In this document: positions 1 through 5,471 of the stretch, piece after piece | How the letters are laid out: each line of letters starts with the position of its first letter | Position numbering within the stretch: position 1 is the stretch's first letter | Position numbers and translations under genes: made by a program | Assembly: GCA_017555925.1 (NCBI GenBank) | Contig: JAFZFL010000060.1 | Location: forward strand, 1 to 5,471 | Source: Bacteroidales bacterium | GTDB lineage: Bacteria > Bacteroidota > Bacteroidia > Bacteroidales > UBA932 | Direction of reading: 5' to 3' | DNA length: 5,471 bases | The notes under the pieces: generated by a model | Seen by the model: only the letters and a program-made list of their open reading frames with translations | Databases searched by the model: none | What the model was told of the DNA's origin: nothing

Positions 1-735
1 GGCTCCAATTCCCATATCATCAATTCCAGCTTCAAAAGCTCTGTCCATAGCATTTATCCTCCACATATAATCTCCCTTTATGGTATTTGCAGGATGATAT
101 TGGGCGTATGTCTCTTTATGGTATGTCTCCTGAAACACCTGGAATGTTCCAATGCCGGCCTCTTTTACTATTTTATACCCCTCCACATCAAGCGGAGCTG
201 CATTTATGTTTACGCGTCTTATTTCACCATTACCCTTCTTTGTGGAGTAGCAGATCTTTACACAATCTGCAATGAATTGGGGTGTGTATTGCGGTGATTC
301 TCCAAATACAAGAATGAGCCTCTTATGGCCCTCATCCTCAAGATTATATATTTCGTTAATGAGTTCTTCTTTTCCGAGAGTTTTTCTAATGGTGCCCTTT
401 GCACTGCTCTTGAATCCACAATATTTGCAATTGTTTATGCAATAATTGCCAACATACAAAGGTGCAAAAAGCACAATCCTATTCCCATATACTGCCCTTT
501 TAAGGGTTCTTGCAGCTTCAAACAGCTCTTCAAGTCCCTCTTTGGATTTTATTGCAAGAAGTGAGGCTGTCTCTTCGATGGAAAGCGGCTGTTTGCTGAG
601 TGCCTTCCTGAAGATCTCCCTATTCCTTACCATATCCTCTTTTGTATTTTCAATGAGCGAATGGAGCAGATTGTCATCAATAAAATCCACTGCATTTTTG
701 CTTAAGCTCATATCCATATTCATCAACTTGCTCAT
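1..735 (-). CDS. hydG: HydG, [FeFe]-hydrogenase H-cluster maturation radical SAM tyrosine lyase (N-terminal part, cut by window edge)
   Basis: HydG cleaves L-tyrosine with S-adenosylmethionine chemistry to p-cresol and dehydroglycine, which yields the CO and CN- ligands of the [FeFe]-hydrogenase H-cluster. The reading frame is open from ATG at 735 to base 1, giving 245 codons, about half the usual ~470. It carries the radical SAM cluster motif C99-x3-C103-x2-C106 within APLYVGNYCINNCKYCGF. Next come GHKRLILVFGESP (residues 136-148), RRVNINAAPLDVEGY (173-187), AGIGTFQVFQETYH (193-206) and the beginning of AGIDDMGIGA (236-245), all typical of HydG. The second, C-terminal iron-sulfur cluster site lies outside the window. 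An in-frame TGA at 751-753 limits upstream extension, so ATG 735 is the natural start; ATGs at 723, 717 and 711 are alternatives. It starts 5 bp after the brkB stop, so it is probably cotranscribed with it. ThiH is the main alternative but fits the motifs less well. Confidence 0.93.
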   Translation of the reverse strand, partial: MSKLMNMDMSLSKNAVDFIDDNLLHSLIENTKEDMVRNREIFRKALSKQPLSIEETASLLAIKSKEGLEELFEAARTLKRAVYGNRIVLFAPLYVGNYCINNCKYCGFKSSAKGTIRKTLGKEELINEIYNLEDEGHKRLILVFGESPQYTPQFIADCVKICYSTKKGNGEIRRVNINAAPLDVEGYKIVKEAGIGTFQVFQETYHKETYAQYHPANTIKGDYMWRINAMDRAFEAGIDDMGIGA

Positions 736-740
736 TTCCC

Positions 741-1679
741 TTAGTTTTGTTCATTAATTTCTTTTTGTGCATATTGGTATGCATGTGATATTTCTGCCCC
801 TATCAAAATGATAATCCAACTTACATTCATCCATATAAGGAAGAGCGGTACAGCTGCAAATGCACCATAAATTGCATTTATCCTCGATACCAGAATCTGT
901 GTCTCCACATACAGATACTGCATTATTACAAATGCGGTGGCAGAGATAAGTGCAGCATTGAAGGCTGCACCAAAACGTACTTTCACATTTGGAATGTACT
1001 TGTACATTGCCGTGAACATGAGCAGTATTATTGCAAAAAAGAGGAACCATTGCATAAATATGCCAAGCTCTTCAAAGTGCCACATTCCCAATATGCTTTT
1101 CATCTGGTTTGTGAAAACTGTATATATGGAGAGGAAGATAAGTATCATAAAGGGTGCTGTAATAAGTATACCAATGTAGTAGAGAAAGCGTTTGGCAATA
1201 GATCTTCCGCGCTCCACATTCCATATCTCATTAAAGCATCTTTCTATGTTAAGAATCATCCAAATTATAATCCATACAAAGAAGAATGCACTTATAACTC
1301 CAAATATATCTCTCTGCCCGCTCTGAATGATATTGTCTGCAAACTGCAACATCCAGTTAAGAGCCTCCTGGCTTCCCGAAAAATTCTCAAGAAGCAGTTC
1401 CTTAAGTGTTTGGGCAAAGCCAACTCCTCCTGTAACAGCAAGTGCCACAGCAAGAAATGGAACAACACTCATTGCTGCAAAAAAACTGAGAGAGACAGCA
1501 TACAGCCCGAGCCTGTCATTTCCCGATTTGCGTACAGTGATTATGGCAACTTTAAGGTATTTGATCAGACGCTTCTTGGCCTTGCCAAAATCATCAAGAT
1601 TTAGATGCCATATATCGTCTGTAATGAATTTTACAAACCATTGGTACAAATCCCGTATCTCTTCAAGCAGGTCTTTCAT
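741..1679 (-). CDS. YihY/BrkB family inner-membrane protein
   Basis: This is a 312-residue polytopic membrane protein of the YihY/BrkB family (once mislabelled ribonuclease BN), whose biochemical role is not firmly known. The N-terminal ~45 residues are charged and probably cytoplasmic. About six hydrophobic stretches follow, near residues 59-85, 125-145, 165-189, 207-227, 237-257 and 268-298. Family hallmarks are the region around residues 56-75 (RLGLYAVSLSFFAAMSVVPF), the NEIWNVERGRS segment at 150-160 just after the second membrane segment, and INAIYGAFAAVPLFLIWM at 267-284, followed by a GAEISHA ending. The length is normal for the family. ATG at 1679 is 5 bp from the stop of the thioesterase gene, and its own stop is 5 bp before hydG, so translation is probably coupled. 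No strong ribosome binding site is visible, which is usual in Bacteroidota. Family assignment is secure; the function is not. Confidence 0.9.
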   Translation of the reverse strand: MKDLLEEIRDLYQWFVKFITDDIWHLNLDDFGKAKKRLIKYLKVAIITVRKSGNDRLGLYAVSLSFFAAMSVVPFLAVALAVTGGVGFAQTLKELLLENFSGSQEALNWMLQFADNIIQSGQRDIFGVISAFFFVWIIIWMILNIERCFNEIWNVERGRSIAKRFLYYIGILITAPFMILIFLSIYTVFTNQMKSILGMWHFEELGIFMQWFLFFAIILLMFTAMYKYIPNVKVRFGAAFNAALISATAFVIMQYLYVETQILVSRINAIYGAFAAVPLFLIWMNVSWIIILIGAEISHAYQYAQKEINEQN

Positions 1680-1684
1680 TCAGA

Positions 1685-2065
1685 TTATTTTTTCAGTTTT
1701 GCCATAAATTTTTCGGCATCAACTATATAACGGGTATGGGTACCTTTGCCGATCTCACCTTTCTCATCATAAGCTGCAACATCAAATTTTACCCAGTTAC
1801 CGTTAACTTCGGTTATAATTGCATCTGCCCATACTTTTGTCCCAGGCAGGCAGGCTCTCAAGTGCTGGACATTAATCTCAGTTCCTACACTCGCTGCGCC
1901 ATATTTCTCCAGAAGCCCAAAAGAAGAGCACTCCATAAGTGCTATCATTCCGGGAGTGGCAAATACTTCAAGTGCACCCGATTTATATTTAGCGGCAGTA
2001 TCATTTTCTGTAACAATCATCTCTGCACGGTTTTCCAAACCTGCTCTAATATCTTCTCTTGTCAT
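1685..2065 (-). CDS. FlK-like hotdog-fold acyl-CoA thioesterase
   Basis: This 126-residue single-domain protein resembles the fluoroacetyl-CoA thioesterase (FlK) branch of the hotdog superfamily, which hydrolyses acyl-CoA thioesters in the cytoplasm. Candidate catalytic residues line up with the FlK Thr42/Glu50/His76 set as recalled from the literature: T37 in EVFATPGM, E45 in ALMECSS and H68 in GTEINVQHLRACLPG. The Thr-Glu spacing of eight residues is the same. The C-terminal GKGTHTRYIVD segment (107-116) is also typical of the family. Most bacterial members are annotated only as thioesterase family proteins, and there is no reason here to infer fluoroacetate resistance; the substrate is unknown. 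The gene sits 11 bp after the flavodiiron reading frame and 5 bp before brkB, inside the inferred operon. ATG at 2065 is preceded by AT-rich sequence without a Shine-Dalgarno match. Confidence 0.85.
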   Translation of the reverse strand: MTREDIRAGLENRAEMIVTENDTAAKYKSGALEVFATPGMIALMECSSFGLLEKYGAASVGTEINVQHLRACLPGTKVWADAIITEVNGNWVKFDVAAYDEKGEIGKGTHTRYIVDAEKFMAKLKK

Positions 2066-2076
2066 ATCAAAATATG

Positions 2077-2616
2077 TTAATTAAGTTTTGCTAATATAGC
2101 TTCTACAAGTTCTTCAGCCTCTTTTTCAATCTTTTCTGGAGCTGCTCCTCCCATCATTTCAACTATTGGGCCGCAAATCTCCAGGTGAGACTCGTCTGCA
2201 AATTTCTTCAAATCCTTTACTCCGGCACCATTCCATGTAGATGAACCGAACAGTGCCCAAATTTTGTTCTTAGGCTCATTAAGGCTTATCTCATTACACA
2301 GATGCTCCATCATAGGGTGCATTCTGGTATTGTATGCACATGTGCCGAGAACTACGGCCTTATACTTCCATATCTCGTTGAGAATGAAGGATACGTGACT
2401 CTTTGAAACGTCAAATGTGCGAACCTCAATTCCCTTTGCTCCAAGCATATTTCCAATATGGTCAGCCATCTGCTCTGTATTTCCATACATGGAAGCATAG
2501 GCAATCACAACTCCCTTCTCAGCCTCTTGTCTGCTCCATTTGTCGTAAAGCGCTATAACTTTTGAAGGATTGTTCCAGATAAGGCCATGTGACGGGCATA
2601 TTCGCGCAATATCCAA
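2077..2616 (-). CDS. Flavodiiron protein, C-terminal flavodoxin half (downstream of an in-frame stop)
   Basis: This is the FMN-binding half of an A-type flavodiiron protein. It lies in the same frame as the diiron half upstream and is separated from it by one TAA (2626-2628). Counting from TTG 2616, it begins DIARICPSHGLIW, whose H10 (codon 2587-2589) is the last iron ligand of the upstream diiron domain. The flavodoxin fold follows: the FMN phosphate loop ASMYGNTEQM (41-50), GTCAYNTRMHP (91-101) and FGSSTWNGAGVKDL (123-136), ending in LAKLN at a TAA. Independent translation looks poor: the only start near the beginning is TTG, the GGAGG before it is almost adjacent, and the first in-frame ATG is codon 43, inside the FMN loop. 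It is therefore better read as the second part of a broken or misread gene than as a separate flavodoxin. No other lesion is visible in its 179 codons. Confidence 0.75.
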   Translation of the reverse strand: MDIARICPSHGLIWNNPSKVIALYDKWSRQEAEKGVVIAYASMYGNTEQMADHIGNMLGAKGIEVRTFDVSKSHVSFILNEIWKYKAVVLGTCAYNTRMHPMMEHLCNEISLNEPKNKIWALFGSSTWNGAGVKDLKKFADESHLEICGPIVEMMGGAAPEKIEKEAEELVEAILAKLN

Positions 2617-2625
2617 ACCTCCAAG

Positions 2626-3264
2626 TTAAGCAAGAGCCTTTTGGACCATATTGCTATATTTTGCCACAATGTTTGAGTAATATCTTCTCATTTCTGCAAG
2701 ATAATGCTCTTCAAAGTTTGCATTTGTATCATAGATTCCACCATCAAGGGTGCCAAATCCTCCAAATGCATCGCACGAAAAGAGAGTTTTTGTTGTCTGG
2801 TCATACGTTACCATGGTCTCAGGCCAGTGAACCCATGGGGCAGTAAAGAACTGGAGTTTGGTATCTCCAAGATCAATTTCATCGCCATCCTTTACCTGAA
2901 GCCTGTTCTCTTGAGGAATATGGTAATAATGCTGCAAAATTTTGAATGTTTGCATATTGCCTACAACCTTAACTTGAGGAAAGGCTGCAAATACTGTATC
3001 AATCATGCTCGCATGATCCGGCTCCAAGTGATTGATTACCATGTAATCCAATCCTTTGCCGTTTAAAATCCTCCTGATTTTTGCAATATAATTTGCTGCA
3101 ACACCAAACTCTATTGTATCAATGAGTGCGGTCTTTACATCATTGATAACGTATGTATTGTATGATACACCGTATGGTAGCGGCCAGTTGTTTTCAAATA
3201 GTTCTTTGCGTCTGTCGTTTTCTCCAACAAACCAGATATGGTCTGAAATTTTAATTTCTCTCAT
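2626..3264 (-). CDS. Flavodiiron protein, N-terminal diiron (metallo-beta-lactamase-like) half, ended by an in-frame stop
   Basis: This is the diiron half of an FprA-type flavodiiron protein. The family reduces O2 to water or NO to N2O in the cytoplasm, using electrons passed through FMN from rubredoxin or other donors. The 212 residues include the ligand signature H79-x-E81-x-D83-H84 (NHLEPDHASM), H146 in APWVHWPETM and D165 in LFSCDAFGGFG, the expected ligands apart from the final histidine. That histidine lies in CPSHG after the TAA at 2626-2628. Full family members are about 400 residues; the two halves together span 394 sense codons plus the internal stop. ATG 3264 opens the inferred operon, and the N-terminus (MREIKISDHIWFVGEND) is normal for the family. 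A candidate promoter and a palindrome lie just upstream. Truncated at LA, the product would lack an iron ligand and FMN, so it is unlikely to work alone. Confidence 0.8.
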   Translation of the reverse strand: MREIKISDHIWFVGENDRRKELFENNWPLPYGVSYNTYVINDVKTALIDTIEFGVAANYIAKIRRILNGKGLDYMVINHLEPDHASMIDTVFAAFPQVKVVGNMQTFKILQHYYHIPQENRLQVKDGDEIDLGDTKLQFFTAPWVHWPETMVTYDQTTKTLFSCDAFGGFGTLDGGIYDTNANFEEHYLAEMRRYYSNIVAKYSNMVQKALA

Positions 3265-3288
3265 GTCAATATAGTTTATACATCTATC

Positions 3289-3307
3289 TTATTTACGTAG
3301 TAAATAA
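3289..3307. promoter_or_regulatory. Perfect 19-bp palindrome, possible operator upstream of the flavodiiron gene
   Basis: The plus strand has an 8-base arm TTATTTAC, a 3-base centre GTA and the exact complementary arm GTAAATAA. The palindrome lies 25 bp before the flavodiiron ATG and overlaps or just follows the transcription start predicted from the nearby promoter, a usual place for a repressor site. Flavodiiron genes are often controlled by O2-, NO- or redox-responsive regulators. The site does not match the FNR, Rex or PerR consensus sequences that I recall, so the regulator is unknown. AT-rich DNA produces such palindromes by chance more readily than GC-rich DNA does. Confidence 0.45.
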
Positions 3308-3313
3308 ACCGCG

Positions 3314-3345
3314 TAAAGATAGTTAAACTTAATATAAACACCAAA
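3314..3345 (-). promoter_or_regulatory. Candidate Bacteroidota-type promoter for the flavodiiron-thioesterase-brkB-hydG operon
   Basis: On the minus strand a TTTG element (3342-3345) is followed after 20 bases by TATCTTTA (3314-3321). This fits the Bacteroidota sigma-ABfr pattern TTTG, about 19-21 bases, TAnnTTTG, with only the last base differing. The predicted transcription start near 3307 leaves a leader of roughly 40 bases before ATG 3264. It lies in the only gap over 20 bp among the genes of the window and faces the operon. Confidence 0.5.
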
Positions 3346-3357
3346 GAAAATAGCAAG

Positions 3358-3380
3358 TTTAAACCGGCTGGTTGTTTAAA
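3358..3380 (-). terminator. Weak hairpin overlapping the ligA stop codon, possible terminator
   Basis: On the minus strand TTTAAAC (3374-3380) can pair with GTTTAAA (3358-3364) around a nine-base loop. A T-rich stretch with TATTTTCTTT follows near 3344-3353. The stem is short, AT-rich and includes the ligA stop codon, so termination here would be inefficient at best. The AACC/GGTT pairing inside it is an alternative fold. Confidence 0.25.
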
Positions 3381-5457
3381 TCTCTCCGTTATTGATTATG
3401 GCATATAACTCCTCTTCTGAAACTATCTGTATATTCAGTTTTGATGCCTTCTGGAGCTTGCTCTCTCCACTCTTTTCACCTGCAACAAGAAAATCGGTAT
3501 TTCCACTCACTGAACTGCCAATTTTACCTCCGTGCTGCTCTATGAATTTTTTTAGCTCTTCCCTCGATATTGAAAACGTGCCGGAAACAACAAATGTTTT
3601 CCCCTTCAGCTTCTCCGACAGTTTTGCATCATTCTGCTCATTGCATGCCATCTGCAATCCTGCAGTCTTAAGCTCATCTATCACTTTAAGATGCTCCTCC
3701 TGAGAGAAATAACCAACAATTGAATCGGCAAGTTTTTCTCCTATCTCTTCAATCTCAAGAAGCTCTTCTTTTGTGGCTTGGGCAAGCTTCTCCATACTCT
3801 TTAAAGCTCCTGCAAGATTTTTTGCCGTAGTCTCACCTATATACCTTATTCCCAATGCAAAAAGCACTCTTGAAAAATCGGTTTTCTTGCTCTCTTCAAG
3901 AGATTTCAGAAAGTTGTCGGCAGATTTTTCCTTCCATTTGTCAAGAGTAAGTAGCTGCTCCCGGGTAAGTTTGTACAGGTCGCTGAGGTCATTTATATAA
4001 CCTTTGTTGTAAAGTTGCTCTATGGTTGCTTCTCCAGCATTGATGTTCATAGCCTTGCGGCTTATAAAATGAATGAATTTGCCCTTAATCTGCATAGGAC
4101 AACCATCTGAATTTGGACAGAAAGATCTGGCCTCATCAACATCCTTTACAAGTTTGGTCCTGCAGTCTGGACAAAATTCGGGGAATTGGGCTTTTGTTGC
4201 ATCAAGAGGCCGTTTCCCAATCTCAACTCCTGTGATTTTTGGTATAATTTCACCACCTTTTACCACATAAACATAATCACCTGTATGAATGTCAAGAAGC
4301 TCCATCTGTTCAGAGTTGTGGAGCGATGCTCTCTTTACAATTGTTCCACTCAGCTGTACAGGTTCAAGGTTGGCCACTGGAGTGATTGCACCAGTTCTTC
4401 CAACCTGGTAGCTGATTGAAACAAGTTTTGTAATAGCAACCTCGGGTTTGAATTTGAAAGCAGTTGCCCAGCGGGGCGATTTGGCAGTAAAACCCAGACT
4501 CTTCTGAATTGCAAGCTGATTCACTTTTATTACAATTCCGTCGGTAGCAAATGGTAATTTTTTTCTCTCAATATCCCAATAATTTATATACTCTATAACC
4601 TCTTCTATGCTTTTGCACTCCCTTGAGAGTTCAGAGACAGGAAGCCCCCATGATGCAGCAGCTTCAAGTGCCTTACTGTGAGTGCTGAAGTCTATTTCCG
4701 GTGCAATCAGATGATATAAAGTACACTCCAGCCCCCTCTCTTTTACCTGTTTGCAGTCGAGCAGTTTTATTGATCCTGCTGCAGCATTTCTCGGATTGGC
4801 AAAAGGCTGGTCCTCATCCAATTCCCTCTGATGGTTGAGTCTGTCAAAGGCATTGTATGGCATATAAATCTCTCCCCTTATCTCAAACTCTTGCGGGAAG
4901 TCTGCAATATCTGATTCAAAAAGAGAATTTTCATCAGGCTTTTTGAGCTCTTTTGGAATGGATGGTATTTGCATCACATTGAGTGTGACATCATCTCCAA
5001 CACTGCCGTCTCCACGGGTCAATGCCCTGAACAATTTGCCGTTACGATATGTAAGGCATATAGCTGTACCATCAAACTTTAGCTCACAATTATAAGTTGC
5101 TTTAACCGGTAATCCGTCGCCCCCATAAATGCCTTCAGAACCCTTCTGTATACGTTCATTGAATGAGTAAAGTTCCTCAATATCATAGGTGTTGCCCAAA
5201 GAGAGCATAGGATGTTTGTGCTTGTACTGGGCAAAGCCGCTCTGTTCAGAAGAGAGGTCGCTGCCAACAGAACGGGTTGGAGAATCAGATGCGGCATACT
5301 CCGGAAAGCGTTTCTCAAGGGCCTGAAGCTCCTGCATAAGTATATCGTACTCAAAATCTGTAATTACAGGATTATTGAGTAAATAGTAATTGTAATTGTG
5401 CGACTTAAGCTCATCGTAGAGCTGGATAATTCTCTTTTTTGCCTCTGATTTCTTCAC
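3376..5457 (-). CDS. ligA: NAD+-dependent DNA ligase LigA
   Basis: LigA seals single-strand nicks in replication and repair with NAD+ as AMP donor. The 693-residue protein has all the expected domains. Domain Ia (about 1-70) carries HNYNYY and TDFEYD for NAD+ binding. The adenylation domain has the nucleophile K127 in CELKFDG, TRGDGSVGDDVT (147-158), FEIRGEIYMP (191-200) and TDGIVIKVN (305-313). An OB fold with KFKPEVA and YQVGRTGAITPVA follows (about 335-412). The zinc finger uses C429, C432, C447 and C453. Helix-hairpin-helix repeats (about 465-590) contain GIRYIGETTAKNLA, and a BRCT domain lies at about 615-690. It is some 20 residues longer than usual, apparently from extra residues near 105-120 and 171-188. 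The start is GTG at 5457; the frame stays open to the window edge, so a slightly earlier start is possible. The gene is separated from the downstream operon by 111 bp. Confidence 0.97.
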   Translation of the reverse strand: MKKSEAKKRIIQLYDELKSHNYNYYLLNNPVITDFEYDILMQELQALEKRFPEYAASDSPTRSVGSDLSSEQSGFAQYKHKHPMLSLGNTYDIEELYSFNERIQKGSEGIYGGDGLPVKATYNCELKFDGTAICLTYRNGKLFRALTRGDGSVGDDVTLNVMQIPSIPKELKKPDENSLFESDIADFPQEFEIRGEIYMPYNAFDRLNHQRELDEDQPFANPRNAAAGSIKLLDCKQVKERGLECTLYHLIAPEIDFSTHSKALEAAASWGLPVSELSRECKSIEEVIEYINYWDIERKKLPFATDGIVIKVNQLAIQKSLGFTAKSPRWATAFKFKPEVAITKLVSISYQVGRTGAITPVANLEPVQLSGTIVKRASLHNSEQMELLDIHTGDYVYVVKGGEIIPKITGVEIGKRPLDATKAQFPEFCPDCRTKLVKDVDEARSFCPNSDGCPMQIKGKFIHFISRKAMNINAGEATIEQLYNKGYINDLSDLYKLTREQLLTLDKWKEKSADNFLKSLEESKKTDFSRVLFALGIRYIGETTAKNLAGALKSMEKLAQATKEELLEIEEIGEKLADSIVGYFSQEEHLKVIDELKTAGLQMACNEQNDAKLSEKLKGKTFVVSGTFSISREELKKFIEQHGGKIGSSVSGNTDFLVAGEKSGESKLQKASKLNIQIVSEEELYAIINNGEI

Positions 5458-5471
5458 GATTCTAAAAATTA

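Larger units (their letters stand above)
2077..3264 (-). pseudogene. Whole FprA-type flavodiiron protein gene interrupted by one in-frame TAA
   Basis: The two halves form one collinear frame of 396 codons including the two stops. Around the break the minus strand reads AAG GCT CTT GCT TAA CTT GGA GGT TTG GAT, or KALA-stop-LGGLDI. A lysine (AAA) at the stop position would fit the family's linking helix and needs only one base change. The alternatives are a recent nonsense mutation, a sequencing or consensus error, or stop readthrough. The flanking coding sequence is undamaged, so long-term decay is unlikely. The pseudogene label is provisional. Confidence 0.5.

Noticed and set aside
1..735. 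ThiH or another tyrosine-cleaving radical SAM enzyme rather than HydG
   Set aside because: The C-x3-C-x2-C motif is shared, but GHKRLILVFGESP, RRVNINAAPLDVEGY and GTFQVFQETYH fit HydG more closely.
325..757. Plus-strand open frames of 79 and 103 codons
   Set aside because: They overlap the antisense of hydG, whose motifs are clear on the minus strand.
754..1050. A cysteine/histidine-rich 98-codon frame on the minus strand that could look like a metal-binding protein
   Set aside because: It is a shifted frame inside the BrkB-family gene on the same strand; the cysteines come from out-of-frame reading of membrane-segment codons.
1050..1604. A 184-codon, cysteine- and lysine-rich open frame on the plus strand
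   Set aside because: It lies entirely antisense to the well-supported brkB-like gene and resembles no protein family; its composition is what a reversed membrane-protein gene would give.
741..1679. Ribonuclease BN
   Set aside because: That older label for the YihY/BrkB family was an annotation error; the protein is a multi-pass membrane protein without nuclease motifs.
2077..2616. A stand-alone flavodoxin gene starting at TTG 2616
   Set aside because: Its first residues are the end of the flavodiiron diiron domain, including an iron-ligand histidine, and its frame is continuous with the upstream half. No ATG precedes the FMN loop.
2626..2628. Genetic code change or frameshift as the cause of the split
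   Set aside because: TAA is the normal terminator of all the complete genes here, so reassignment is unlikely, and both halves are in the same frame, so no frameshift is needed.

Overview
The window looks like a stretch of chromosome from an anaerobic or microaerophilic Bacteroidota, probably a Bacteroidales member. The evidence is moderately AT-rich DNA, start codons mostly without strong Shine-Dalgarno sequences, TAA at every visible stop, a Bacteroidota-style TTTG / TAnnTTTG promoter, and the sequence style of LigA, BrkB and the flavodiiron protein. This is inferred from sequence alone and no database was consulted. All convincing genes are on the minus strand, so the biological order runs from the right edge to the left.

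Right part (5457 to 3376): a complete NAD+-dependent DNA ligase, LigA, with adenylation, OB, zinc-finger, helix-hairpin-helix and BRCT regions. A weak hairpin overlaps its stop codon. A 111-bp gene-free gap (3265-3375) follows. It carries a plausible Bacteroidota promoter and, near the predicted transcription start, a perfect 19-bp palindrome that could be an operator.

Left part (3264 to 1): four closely spaced genes that look like one operon. The first encodes an A-type flavodiiron protein (FprA family, O2/NO reductase), but an in-frame TAA interrupts it between the beta-lactamase-like diiron domain and the flavodoxin domain. Next, 11 bp downstream, is a FlK-like hotdog thioesterase. Then, 5 bp downstream, comes a YihY/BrkB-family membrane protein. 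Last, 5 bp downstream, is the first 245 codons of hydG, the radical SAM tyrosine lyase that makes the CO and CN ligands of the [FeFe]-hydrogenase H-cluster; the window edge cuts it off.

Putting a flavodiiron protein and a hydrogenase maturase in one transcription unit suggests fermentative H2 metabolism combined with protection of oxygen-sensitive iron enzymes. The observation most worth following up is the single in-frame stop in the otherwise intact flavodiiron gene. It leaves the last iron-ligand histidine and the whole FMN domain downstream of the stop. The window shows no RNA genes, mobile elements, CRISPR arrays or long repeats.
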